The notes beneath the pieces were generated by a model that saw only the letters and a list, made by a program, of their open reading frames with translations, searched no databases and was not told where the DNA came from. Below, piece by piece: positions 39,213 to 48,358 of a stretch of 64,000 bases of DNA. The position numbers and the translations under genes are program-made. Position 1 is the first letter of the stretch, and every line of letters begins with the position of its first letter. Where the stretch lies: the NCBI RefSeq assembly GCF_002632755.1, contig NZ_NJAK01000001.1, positions 248,001 through 312,000 on the forward strand, read 5' to 3'. Source of the DNA: Xenorhabdus ishibashii (GTDB lineage: Bacteria; Pseudomonadota; Gammaproteobacteria; Enterobacterales; Enterobacteriaceae).

Positions 39213-40222
39213 ACGCGATGCTCGACTTTAACACCCTATAACCTTGGCTTGTTGGAGCCAGTCGCGTTGATTTTTTCCTTGTTTAAAATTGGCAAAAATA
39301 CCCAACGTGTGAGAAAGCAGTTTTCTGGCTATTCGATTACTCAAGTGCCACAAGTCCCGTGCCCAGCACTTTTCGATAGCAAATTGCCCGGCGAGTTGGC
39401 CAATGACGGTTTCAATTAAACGTCGCCTGGCATTAATGCGCTTTCTCGTCTCTCTGGGGACAGGGTCATCCATATTGGCACGCACCGGGGTTATCATTTC
39501 AATGCCTTCTTTTTTCATTTCTTGTTTAAATTCAGTACCTAAATACCCTTTATCACCCAGCAAATAGCCTTTTATCGGGCCGATTACATCCCAGGTTGCT
39601 TCACGCTCACTGACATTGGCGGGTGTCAGCGTAAACCCCGTTACCACGCCGGTTTCATCTATCATAAGATGCCCTTTAAAGCCGTAGTAAGTTTCGTTTT
39701 TGGCGGCGCAGTACCCATAATCGGCTTGTCCTTTAAAGTTGGCACTGCCTTTTGCTCTTTTGAATCCACAGACGGACAGCGGAAATCCGTCGATAATATG
39801 TACCGGCTTGTCGAACGCGCCCAATAATCTCGCCAGCTTTTCTTGCAGTTTTTGTTTGACAACCCAAAGATTAGAGGCTTGTTTGGCAAAGTTAGCGCGT
39901 GAACCTAACCCCGGAAACCATGCGCGCCAGTGGGTACAAAAATACGTCCAAATGCCTTTATCTGTTGAAAATCCTAAGAATTCACCAATCACTTCCATCG
40001 CGATGACTTCCGCATCACTCAACTTAGGTGGGATCCCCCGGCTCCTCAATCGTGTGCCTTGCTGTAACGCTGTTAAATTATCGTCTACCCAACAAAACAC
40101 CCAAATGATAAAATCTTGCTGTGACATAGCCCTTGTTCCTTTATTTCTCTCAGTTTGGCGACTTAAAGTTATAAAGGAGTGGCTATGTCATTTCAACTCA
40201 CCTCGAAAGTCGAGCATCGCGT
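39213..40222 (-). mobile_element. IS982-family insertion sequence
   Basis: 1,010-bp element whose ends are exact inverted repeats (ACGCGATGCTCGAC at the left, its complement at the right). It is flanked by a 7-bp direct duplication TAAATTA (39206-39212 and 40223-40229), so it inserted as a unit and is likely recent. Confidence 0.93.
39228..40127 (-). CDS. IS982-family transposase
   Basis: 299 residues: an N-terminal region with KLSDAEVIAMEVIGEFLGF, and a DDE domain with HIIDGFPLSVC, LLGDKGYLG and RRLIETVIGQLAGQF. Appears intact. Confidence 0.93.
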   Translation of the reverse strand: MSQQDFIIWVFCWVDDNLTALQQGTRLRSRGIPPKLSDAEVIAMEVIGEFLGFSTDKGIWTYFCTHWRAWFPGLGSRANFAKQASNLWVVKQKLQEKLARLLGAFDKPVHIIDGFPLSVCGFKRAKGSANFKGQADYGYCAAKNETYYGFKGHLMIDETGVVTGFTLTPANVSEREATWDVIGPIKGYLLGDKGYLGTEFKQEMKKEGIEMITPVRANMDDPVPRETRKRINARRRLIETVIGQLAGQFAIEKCWARDLWHLSNRIARKLLSHTLGIFANFKQGKNQRDWLQQAKVIGC

Positions 40223-40308
40223 TAAATTATCTATTTATGGAGACAAACATTTAATCATTAAGAGCTTGAGATTGAAGTAAGTCAATAATAATGTACATAA
40301 TCTATGTC

Positions 40309-41064
40309 TTACCTTGCTAATCTTCTGGCCTGTTTTTCTAGCCAAGAAATCACTGAGTGATTATTAAACAAATAAAAATGCCCTCCTGTGAAAATCTGTT
40401 GTTCTATCGGCGCAGGTAACACTCGCCACCATTCCGCCAAACGAGAAACAGGAACTCTATTATCCCGATCACCTCCTATCACATAGGTTGGGATATTCAA
40501 CTTTATCTTCGGTAATAAAGACAAAGAATCTAATAAAATAAGATCGTTTCTCATTGTTTCGATCACATAATTACGTAATTCAGGGTTAGCAAGAACACTG
40601 GCTGGTGTTCCTTCACATTGCTCAAGGATATTCAAGATATAAGCATCAGAATATTCCTCAAATGGCTTATTTTTGAACTCTTCGGGATCAATAAAGCCAC
40701 GGGCAGAGATAATAAGCGCTACTTTCTTTTTGGGTAATTCACTCTCCAGCCTACAAGCGACCTGATAAGCCAGTTCTGCTCCCAAACTATGCCCAAACAA
40801 TAATAAAGGTTTATCCTCTCCTAACTTTAAACGCTTTATTGCGGCAAGGATATCGGAAAAAACAGTTTCAACATCTACCTGAAAAGGCTCTGAGACACGC
40901 ATTCCCCTGCCTGCAAGCTCCAGACAATAAACTTCAATAAATTCTGATAACTTGTGAGCCAGCTCAATGTAGGAAAAACAAGAGCCTCCGGCGTGATGAA
41001 AAAATAATAGCTGTGCTCCAGCCTCTGGCTTTTTACTCGCAGAAAATACAACTGAATCAGACAA
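40309..41064 (-). CDS. Type II thioesterase (GrsT/SrfD-like)
   Basis: 251 residues. Editing thioesterases of this family clear mis-primed carrier proteins in NRPS/PKS assembly. LLFFHHAGGSCFSY, ELAGRGMRVSEP, nucleophile elbow FGHSLGAELAY near 93, and the late GGHFYLF histidine are present. TTG start with AAAGGAA upstream. No NRPS or PKS gene is in the window, so it is either an orphan or acts in trans. Confidence 0.9.
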   Translation of the reverse strand: MSDSVVFSASKKPEAGAQLLFFHHAGGSCFSYIELAHKLSEFIEVYCLELAGRGMRVSEPFQVDVETVFSDILAAIKRLKLGEDKPLLLFGHSLGAELAYQVACRLESELPKKKVALIISARGFIDPEEFKNKPFEEYSDAYILNILEQCEGTPASVLANPELRNYVIETMRNDLILLDSLSLLPKIKLNIPTYVIGGDRDNRVPVSRLAEWWRVLPAPIEQQIFTGGHFYLFNNHSVISWLEKQARRLAR

Positions 41065-41120
41065 GATGAAGTTCCTTTAATTGATCAAATTATAAACCAC
41101 AACAACAATTCCCCAAGTAA

Positions 41121-41163
41121 AACAATAAAAAATATAGAACCTATCAGATTAGGCTCTATATTT
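41121..41163 (-). terminator. Rho-independent terminator after the NADAR gene
   Basis: A 13-bp stem (41131-41143 with 41150-41162, one G-T pair) and a 6-base loop, followed on the minus strand by TTTTTTATT. Confidence 0.8.
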
Positions 41164-41167
41164 TAGC

Positions 41168-41710
41168 TTATATTTTTAACTTATCGCGTACAGCCATTAA
41201 TGCAAATCCTAGTAAATTAAGGCCATCCCACATCAAAGGATTATTAATGTTAAGGGTGTCTTCTGATAATCCTATCCCCCAAATGCGGTCAACAGGACTA
41301 GCCTCAACTAATATTTTATCCCCTGTATTCAATAAAAATTCTGCCAATGACTTGTTTTGAGAAAACTTCGCTAAGTTTCCTTCAATCACTATATTTAATC
41401 GATGTCTATCCCAAATCGATTGGTTAAATCCACGTATTTCACGCCCGTATGCTTTTGCTGCACCTGGATTTTTAGCATTGATAATTTTTTTCAGCGCTTC
41501 GTGATCATTAAACAAACGGGCTTTCCCTGCCATCATATAATGTTCCGCACTGGCATATTCTATATTATCAACAGTAAATGGAGCTGGATACCACTGACTT
41601 AGACAAGATTTGGTTATGTGGTTGGAGTGATCGGTTTTGTGCCCCCAGAAAAAAAGATACTTCAGTTTCTTTCCTGATTGGTGAAAATCACATAAGGTTT
41701 TAATATCCAT
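41168..41710 (-). CDS. NADAR family protein (YbiA-like)
   Basis: 180 residues. The family pattern is visible: FFWGH, LSQWYPAPFTVDNIEYASAEHYMMAGKARLF, and a C-terminal DRIWGIGLSEDT with LLGFALM. Family members act on N-glycosidic bonds: riboflavin-intermediate repair and removal of ADP-ribose from guanine. The second role would fit this defence-rich neighbourhood, but the activity cannot be chosen from sequence. Confidence 0.9.
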   Translation of the reverse strand: MDIKTLCDFHQSGKKLKYLFFWGHKTDHSNHITKSCLSQWYPAPFTVDNIEYASAEHYMMAGKARLFNDHEALKKIINAKNPGAAKAYGREIRGFNQSIWDRHRLNIVIEGNLAKFSQNKSLAEFLLNTGDKILVEASPVDRIWGIGLSEDTLNINNPLMWDGLNLLGFALMAVRDKLKI

Positions 41711-41869
41711 ATTAACTCTCTATAACATGCTAATTTATCTTCAATACATAAACACTCCCTATCATACAAATTCTTTTATGTTTGTCGATGCATATCACAT
41801 CATTTTAATTGGCATAGCATAAAAATATAATCATATGTTATTTAAATAGATCTTCATATTATTCTGAAA

Positions 41870-42322
41870 TCATTTAATATTCAATTTACGACCAATGGCA
41901 AATACAGAAACCAATCCCACCAAGTCAATAGTAATTAAAGTACCAGCAAATAACATTTCTCCTTTGAAAGCAAAAACAGTTGCAATGATTAAGATAAATA
42001 TAGTAATGAAAAAGCCCATCCATTGCCCTCTTTTATCCCTGTTTATCAATCCATCCAACGCCTTATTCTGCTTTTCATGTTGAAAAAACTGCTCTTTTTC
42101 TCTGAGAGTAAATATTCTTTCGGCATAACCCGGTAAAATTGATTCATAACTCTTCAATACTTCAGGGGACGGAAATGAGTCAGGACAATGAGATACCCCT
42201 TTATTTTCAAGTAAATATCCATTTAATGAATCAGCATCTAAAGCATTGCGGTAATCATTTACGGGCATAATGTCAAGAATGCTCCCTATCGCTCTGAAGT
42301 AAAAACCAATGTTAGAGTTCAC
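41870..42322 (-). CDS. DUF2335 small membrane protein (phage-associated)
   Basis: 150 residues. The segment FPSPEVLKSYESILPGYAERIF matches the DUF2335 pattern, then a charged helix, then two membrane helices (GFFITIFILIIATVFAF and FAGTLITIDLVGLVSVFAI). GTG start with GGGGAA upstream. Common near phage immunity regions; function unknown. Confidence 0.75.
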   Translation of the reverse strand: MNSNIGFYFRAIGSILDIMPVNDYRNALDADSLNGYLLENKGVSHCPDSFPSPEVLKSYESILPGYAERIFTLREKEQFFQHEKQNKALDGLINRDKRGQWMGFFITIFILIIATVFAFKGEMLFAGTLITIDLVGLVSVFAIGRKLNIK

Positions 42323-42432
42323 GTTTTATTCCCCAGTAATATACACAAAAAACACTTTAATAAAATCAGTGAGATAATTAAGTTCAACCTATAATAGAAA
42401 TGAATTAATCGTACTTCTGATATCTTCTCTAT

Positions 42433-42630
42433 TCACAATATTCCTTGCTTTTGACTAGGGAACGGGCGGCATTCTTCAGCTTTGTAGGTTCCATCCTCCT
42501 GACGAATCAAAAATATTTTCCTCCCTGAGCGCAATGCCTTACTGATCGCTGTTTGATGAACTCCAATTAAACGTGCTGCTTTAACTTGTCCATTCAACTT
42601 TACATATTCTGATAATGGGATTTTTTCCAT
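42433..42630 (-). CDS. Cro-like phage repressor
   Basis: 65 residues, helix-turn-helix with GQVKAARLIGVHQTAISKALRSGRK, divergent from a CI-type gene across a 100-base operator region. This arrangement is that of lambdoid immunity regions. AAGGAG ribosome site. Confidence 0.85.
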   Translation of the reverse strand: MEKIPLSEYVKLNGQVKAARLIGVHQTAISKALRSGRKIFLIRQEDGTYKAEECRPFPSQKQGIL

Positions 42631-42680
42631 ATGGTTTCTCCTTTCTCCTTCAAAATAATATCTAAAGTACTAAATATTTC

Positions 42681-42695
42681 AATACTTTTAGTATT
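42681..42695. promoter_or_regulatory. Operator 1 in the Cro/CI intergenic region
   Basis: AATACTTTTAGTATT is a perfect 6-bp palindrome with a 3-base centre, located between the divergent repressor genes. Confidence 0.7.
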
Positions 42696-42704
42696 TATCA
42701 TTTT

Positions 42705-42719
42705 AATAGCATTGGTATT
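42705..42719. promoter_or_regulatory. Operator 2 in the Cro/CI intergenic region
   Basis: AATAGCATTGGTATT repeats operator 1 with the same half-site spacing and changes at the inner positions; centre-to-centre distance 24 bases. It ends 11 bases before the CI start, so bound repressor would cover the CI promoter or start. Confidence 0.6.
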
Positions 42720-42730
42720 AAAATGAATCC

Positions 42731-43441
42731 ATGAAAAAGAAGCTAACAGCAGAACAACTTGCCGATTCAGCACGTTTAAAAGAGCTATTTGAGTCCAAGA
42801 AAAAGCAGCTCGGTATCTCTCAGGAAACGCTTGCAGAAGAAATTGGCAAGACACAAAGTGCAATTTCACACTATCTCAATGGGATAAACGCCCTTAACTT
42901 GGAGATAGCGGTCTATTTTGCCCAAAAACTGGAAGTCCAAATTGCAGATTTCAGCCCATCACTGGATAAACAGGCAAGGAAGCTTGTCACGGTTCTTTAT
43001 GGTGATAATGCAACATTTGCCAGTTATCGACTCTCTCACAAATACCCACTACTCGACTGGGCAAATACTGGTAATTGGTTCGAAGAGCTGACACCAAAAT
43101 ATCAAACCAACCGCATTGAAAAGGGATACGAAACGTCTGCTGAGTGTTCACAACGTGCTTTTTGGCTGGAAGTAAAAGGTGATTCAATGGTATCGCCGAA
43201 TGGACTTAGCATACCACAAGGCATGATCATTTTAGTTGACCCAGAAGTGAAGCCAACTCCCAACAATTTAGTAGTAGCAAAACTTGATGGGGAGAAAGAA
43301 CTAACTTTCAAGCAACTGATTACAGAGGGATACGATAAGTTTCTAAAACCATTAAATCCCCAATACAATATGATTCCCATTAATAATCAAGTACATATTA
43401 TTGGCGTGGTTGTGGAAGCGAGGGTTGGGGAATTACCTTAG
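42731..43441 (+). CDS. CI-type phage repressor with S24 peptidase domain
   Basis: 236 residues. N-terminal helix-turn-helix (ISQETLAEEIGKTQSAISHYLNG), C-terminal LexA-like domain with S152 (GDSMVSPNG) and K184 (VVAKLDGE). The usual Ala-Gly scissile pair in this subgroup (DW-xAG-W context) is Thr113-Gly114 here. There is no good Shine-Dalgarno and an A/T-rich -10-like stretch abuts the ATG, so the mRNA may be leaderless as in lambda cI maintenance transcription. Confidence 0.92.
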   Translation: MKKKLTAEQLADSARLKELFESKKKQLGISQETLAEEIGKTQSAISHYLNGINALNLEIAVYFAQKLEVQIADFSPSLDKQARKLVTVLYGDNATFASYRLSHKYPLLDWANTGNWFEELTPKYQTNRIEKGYETSAECSQRAFWLEVKGDSMVSPNGLSIPQGMIILVDPEVKPTPNNLVVAKLDGEKELTFKQLITEGYDKFLKPLNPQYNMIPINNQVHIIGVVVEARVGELP

Positions 43442-43555
43442 GTGATGGTATAACAATAATTTTTCTATTCCATTTGGACAAGATGTACAAAACGGTCATG
43501 CTCTCAATGATTAGATATTGTGATAAACTCCCTGCTTTTTATTATGGAGTGAGAG

Positions 43556-43831
43556 ATGGCTAAAGTTGATGTGGTTTGTCGTTACTGTCATAAAACAGAA
43601 GAGGTTAAAGGGCATAGAAAAGAACGTACTGACCATCCCCGCTATCACTGCTATGCCTGCCGTAAAACCTTTCAACTGAACTATGCCTATCAAGCCTGTT
43701 ATCCCGGCGTGAAAAAGCAAATTATTGATATGGCAGTGAATAACTCCGGTGTTCGTGATACCGCTCGTGTACTGAAGATAGGGATTAACACCGTCATTCG
43801 CACGTTAAAAAACTCTCCCCGAAAAATGTGA
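43556..43831 (+). CDS. insA: InsA of IS1-family element
   Basis: 91 residues. N-terminal zinc-finger cysteines (CRYCHK and CYACRKTF), then a helix-turn-helix (VRDTARVLKIGINTVIRTL). The IS1 slippery heptamer AAAAAAC lies at 43807-43813; a -1 shift there enters insB' (KKLSPKNVTNLPL), as in IS1. Confidence 0.92.
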   Translation: MAKVDVVCRYCHKTEEVKGHRKERTDHPRYHCYACRKTFQLNYAYQACYPGVKKQIIDMAVNNSGVRDTARVLKIGINTVIRTLKNSPRKM

Positions 43832-43882
43832 CCAACCTTCCTCTTGAGGGAAATGAAGTCCAGCTTATCTGTGATGTCGATG

Positions 43883-45357
43883 GTGCGCTGGGAAAAGCTG
43901 CTCTGTTTCTTGCGGGTGAAAGTCCCGTCGTAGAAGATTAGCCAGATCACTACGTAGCGAGTCTTGCATCTCCGGCGGTAACAAAGGAGATGAAGCGTAG
44001 ACAGCGAAACATTCGAGCCGAAACCAATAGGTGAACGTGATAACTCCGAAATTCACTGATTGTGTTGTGCCGATGGTATCGTCGAACCAGCAGGCAATAG
44101 TTTCTGAATGGGCACACTGGCGATTTTTTTTCCAGTCAGAAGCACACACCGGAGTCTCAGGCGTCGTAGAGAACAGTGCGGAACCCAGGAGATCCTGACA
44201 CCTCTCAAGGGAATGAGTATATCGGGCACAAGTGCCAAAACACAAGGCCTGAGAGAGGGGTATCAGGAAGTCGGAGTCAGCCATAGTAGTAATGAAACGA
44301 GTAATGATCGCGGAGCGAAGGGCTGGCAGACAGATCGAACGTGAGAGGGAAACAATGACCGTACACAGCAACGACGGACAACCATGGTTAACAAAACTTG
44401 AGCGTATAGGCAAGAAATCAGCCTGTAACAAACAGCAAGTGTTCAATAATTTAGGGCATCTGCTGAACAGTGACATGCTGAAAGGACAATTCCTACGGCT
44501 TGACGGGAATAAAGCGGTAGGTATTGATCGCATGACAAAATCCGCTTACGGTGAACATCTTGATGGGAATATTCACAATCTCATCCTGCGAATACGCAGA
44601 GGGACGTATCGCCCGAAAGCCGCCAGAATCACGCCGATCCCGAAAGAGGATGGTAGTCAACGGCCACTGGCAATTTCGTGCATAGAGGACAAACTGGTGC
44701 AACTTGCGGGCAGTGATATTCTCAGCCAAATTTATGAGCCGCTGTTTCTGCCGTGTTCATACGGGTTTCGGCCGGGATTAAATTGTCATGCGGCATTGAA
44801 GGCACTACAACAGCAAACATACCGTAACTGGAATGGGGCGGTTGTGGAAATTGACATCCGACAGTACTTTAACACGATACCTCATATTGAGCTGATGAAT
44901 TTACTGCGGAAGAAGATATCAGATCGCCGTTTCCTCAGACTCATCAAGGTCTTAATAACGGCACCCGTTATCGAGGGTAAACAGATATCCGACAATGTGT
45001 GCGGATGTCCCCAAGGGTCAATCGTATCGTCAATACTTGCCAATATCTACCTGCACTATGTGATAGATGAATGGTTTGATGAAATCAGCCGTTCACACCG
45101 GGCAATTTATCTACCAAAGCAAGCGGGTACTCTACAGATGGTTTAACCGGAAGGGAGGGCGTCGGGGGCTAACGTGGGAAAAGCTGACTCTGATCCTGAA
45201 AGTGCTGGGTTATCCTTCAAGCTGGAAAGTCCATTCAATGTTCAATTCTTGCTGAATAGGTATGACGACTGGGATCTGTCGGGAGCCGGATGCGGTAGTT
45301 CTGCATGTCCGGTTCTGAGGAGGGATCTGCCCGGGTGACTGGGTAGGTCTACTCACC
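43883..45357 (+). mobile_element. Group II intron inside insB', with decayed reverse transcriptase
   Basis: Begins GTGCGC, the group II 5' signature, right after the insB' codons for ICDVD. Near the 3' end, 45283-45315 folds as domain V: GAGCCGGA pairs with TCCGGTTC with a 3'-strand bulge. Joining 43882 to 45358 restores the frame ICDVD-E-MWSFV. The last base or two at the 3' splice site is uncertain because the expected terminal AY is not at exactly that point. Confidence 0.85.
44355..45255 (+). pseudogene. Group II intron reverse transcriptase with internal deletion
   Basis: The ATG at 44355 opens a frame with RT motifs KAVGIDRMTKSAY, RPLAISCIEDKLVQ, CSYGFRPGLNCHAAL, VVEIDIRQYFNTI and CPQGSIVSSILANIYLHYVIDEW. 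It then breaks near 45110: the catalytic YADD motif, thumb and most of the X domain are missing. A C-terminal piece (LYRWFNRKGGRRGLTWEKLTLILK) continues in another frame to 45255. It cannot encode an active RT. Confidence 0.9.
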
Positions 45358-45728
45358 AGATGTGGTCATTTGTGAGAAGTAAAAAGAATCAACGCTGGCT
45401 CAGGTATGCCTGGGAGCCTCGCCTCAAGCGAGTCGTGGCACATGTTTTTGGTGATCGCAGTACGGCGACTTTACGCAAACTCCTTGAGTTATTATCCCCT
45501 TTTAATGTCAGGTTTTACTGTACGGATGATTATGCACCTTACAACCGACTTCCTGAAGAAAAACATATTGTTGGAAAACATTATACCCAACGTATAGAAA
45601 GAACCAATCTGACATTACGTACACGTTTAAAAAGACTGAATCGAAGGACGATAGGTTATTCCAAATCAGAGGAGATGCACGATAAGGTGATAGGGACTTT
45701 CATCGAACGGGAATACTATTCTTTATAG
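45358..45728 (+). pseudogene. insB: InsB' second exon of the interrupted IS1
   Basis: About 122 codons of the IS1 DDE transposase after the intron: MWSFVRSKKNQRWL, VVAHVFGDRSTATL, FYCTDDYAPY, KHYTQRIERTNLTLRTRLKRL and EMHDKVIG, all characteristic. Functional only if the intron is spliced. Confidence 0.88.
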
Positions 45729-45756
45729 GGCAATCTAACCATTGGAGTCACGACCG

Positions 45757-45939
45757 GCTTCTGAATCGTCTACCTTGCTGTAACTGCGTTAAATTGTCAT
45801 CTACCCAACAAAACACCCAAATGATAAAATCTTGCTGTGACATAGCCTTTTGTTCCTTTATTTCTCTATTTTTGACGACTTAAAGTTATAAAGGAGCGGC
45901 TATGTCATTTCAACTCCCCCTAAAAGTCGAGCATCGCGT
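45757..45939. mobile_element. IS982 remnant (transposase 5' end plus terminal repeat)
   Basis: About 180 bases closely match 40046-40222 of the intact IS982, ending in the same GTCGAGCATCGCGT terminal repeat. The remainder is missing; the break abuts the IS1 right end, suggesting an IS1-mediated deletion. Confidence 0.9.
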
Positions 45940-46719
45940 TAATATATTATTTATATAAAAACTCCCTTTTATATAAGGGAGATTAAAAATTTCACCTAAA
46001 AAATTAATGATTACCTTACACAGAAAATTGGGTTTAATTAATAATCATATTATTTATATGTTTTAATATTTGTTCAAATATATTTATTCTTTTACGATTA
46101 TTTCCTTCTATATCTAAGAAGGTTTTTTCTTTACGTTTTTCTACTAACTCATTATCAGATGCGAAATGGTAAGATAATGCATAATCAAAAACATACAATG
46201 AATGGTCATCACTATGAATAGAAGAGTTTTTATCTAAGTTTACTCTTTGTATAGTTTCTATTTTAGAAATTTTTCTTTCTATTATTTTATCCAACAACTC
46301 TTGATTTGTTATCTTTAAAAAAGTTATCAACGCCATTGCCATATGAAAAACCTCATTGTGATATTTACTTATTTCATCATGATTTTTTATTAGTATAAGT
46401 ATAGAATATACATCTTTCTGCTTCCCTTAAAGAACATGCATTATTAGCAAGCAACCTGACCAACAAATAATAGATAACATTATTTCTTGATAAAATATTA
46501 GCCCTATCTATTTCATTCAAATATTTTCCAATAGTTGAATTAGAAATGGCATAGCTATAACTACTACTTAAATCAATATTAACCTTTGGCAATGAAAACC
46601 AATAATGAATAAACTTATTTAAGTATATTGGCGCATTAATATTACCATATCTAGCTTGAATTGTTTTGCTAAATTGTTCTTTATTTGTTACTAACAAAAA
46701 ATAAAAACCTTTCACAGTA

Positions 46720-47598
46720 GGGTCTGTTGATGTTTTAAGGTCATAATTCATTCAACCCACATGGGCAACCAGACAATGATAAACGCCAGAGCCAACATAC
46801 TGGCGTAATTCCGTTCAAGCTTATCGTATCTTGTTGCTATTGCATGAAAATGTTTAACCCTAGCGAACGCATTCTCCACCAAATGACGATAACGATATAA
46901 ACATTTATCAATCTGTTTATCCGATTTTCGGCTATTTTTCCGGTAGGGAATAATCGGTGTTGCTCCTTGCTGTTCAATATGATTTCTGAAAGCCTGACTG
47001 TCGTACCCTTTGTCAGCTATCACAAAGTCCGAAGGGGGCGATTGTTCGACTAAACTTTCAGCATGAACAATGTCATGCACTTGTCCCCCGGACAATTCAA
47101 AATGAACAGGCAAGCCATAACTATCGACGGCCAAATGAATTTTGGTTGAACGTCCACCACAACTTTTGCCAATCGCCTCATCATCATCTGAAGCCGCTCC
47201 GGCACTGTGCTGATGAGCACGGACGATACTCCCATCAATAAACAACCATTCCCTATCAGCAAACCCAGATAACCACTTGAAAATGAGCTGTAAAACCCCT
47301 TTCTTTGACCACGCATTGAAACGTTGAAAGACACTATTCCATTTGCCGAATTCTGGCGGTAAATCGCGCCAGGGAACGCTCGTTCTCATTCGGTAAAGAA
47401 TACCTTCAACGGTCAAACGGTGTTCAGGTTTGTGATAAATCCAACCCGCATGTTGCATTAACGCAGATAGCTTATTCCATTGGAGATCTGTTAACATAGT
47501 TCGCGGCATGATGATGAGGTCTGGTTGTTTTTTGGCGAAAGTAATTATACCAAATCATCATGCTGTTTAATAATCCCTCACAAAACATCAACACGCCC
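46720..47598 (-). mobile_element. IS5-family insertion sequence, copy 2 (within the KAP gene)
   Basis: 879 bp, same length and ends as copy 1, flanked by TA on each side. The insertion point is exact: removing the element and one TA rejoins the KAP frame. Only a few base differences from copy 1. Confidence 0.94.
46748..47509 (-). CDS. IS5-family DDE transposase
   Basis: 253 residues, identical to copy 1 except H for R in KHFHAIATRYD. Intact catalytic domain. Confidence 0.93.
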   Translation of the reverse strand: MPRTMLTDLQWNKLSALMQHAGWIYHKPEHRLTVEGILYRMRTSVPWRDLPPEFGKWNSVFQRFNAWSKKGVLQLIFKWLSGFADREWLFIDGSIVRAHQHSAGAASDDDEAIGKSCGGRSTKIHLAVDSYGLPVHFELSGGQVHDIVHAESLVEQSPPSDFVIADKGYDSQAFRNHIEQQGATPIIPYRKNSRKSDKQIDKCLYRYRHLVENAFARVKHFHAIATRYDKLERNYASMLALAFIIVWLPMWVE

Positions 47599-48358
47599 TA
47601 AATAAGTTTTTTATTTTTTCCAAAAGATCAAGTGAAAAATCTGGCCTTGATCTATCAAGCTCATCAATTATAAAAAGAGTTTTTTTACCGGTTTTTTGGT
47701 AAAAATCTATAAGCGTTGATCTAAAATTTTCTATCTCATCTTCTTCTTTTTTGTAGTTGATAATTTTATCCTCTATAAACTTTTATCTAAAGGATCTGCA
47801 ATAGCATTTGTAATTGAATCACCAGCAGACTCAATTACAGTTTCATTAATTAAATTAGAAGTTAAAATTCTAACTAAGGCTTTGGGAGAGTTCTTAACTA
47901 TACTTACTAAAATTTTTTTACTTGCATTTAAAAACTTAATTTTTATATCAGAATTGTTATATTGTTCCTTATCAATCATGTTATAAACGCAGGATAATAA
48001 TGCTACAAGAGCATTTGATTGATAATCATTTTTATAAGAATCAAAATAAATTACATTAATTTCACGATCTTTATTTATTTCACCTTGCATCATTTTGACA
48101 AAAGAAGTTTTCCCATTACCCCATTTATCATCAAGAGCTAATACCAAACTATCATCAAATGAATTTAAAACAATATCTAAAATTTGTTTGTGCAATACTT
48201 TCCTTTTAAACAAATCATTATCTTCAGTAAATCCTTCAGAAAAATCTTGTTCTTTAGGTAAAACTCTCATCGTGGTTCTCTCCAATTATTTTTTTAATTT
48301 AATCTTATTCACATCATTGAACTTCTTATTTTTATTCATATATTAAAGTGCAACACCG

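Larger units (their letters stand above)
43506..45745 (+). mobile_element. IS1-family element split by a group II intron
   Basis: Outer ends are approximate, placed from related ends CAATGATTAGAT (left) and the complement of CAATGGTTAGAT (right). insA is intact, insB' is divided by an intron of about 1.47 kb. No target duplication is visible, so flanks have probably been rearranged. Confidence 0.82.
46034..48270 (-). pseudogene. KAP-family P-loop NTPase, broken by IS5 and two frameshifts
   Basis: Four pieces align as one protein. 48270-47773 carries Walker A (LDDKWGNGKTSFVKMM) and is AT-rich; near 47787 the frame needs one more A (DPLDK to FIEDKIINYKK). 47770-47600 carries Walker B (LFIIDELDRSRPDFSLDLLEKI). 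IS5 lies between 46720 and 47598; removing it with one TA gives KNLFTVKGFYFLLVTNKEQ in frame. 46717-46377 continues to AERCIFYT, then a 6-A run shifts frame into 46342-46034. The ATG at 48270 has GGAGAG. KAP NTPases include the phage-exclusion protein PifA of F. Confidence 0.86.

Noticed and set aside
44053..44533. Minus-strand frames within the group II intron.
   Set aside because: They oppose the structured intron RNA and RT gene and show no protein-like motifs.
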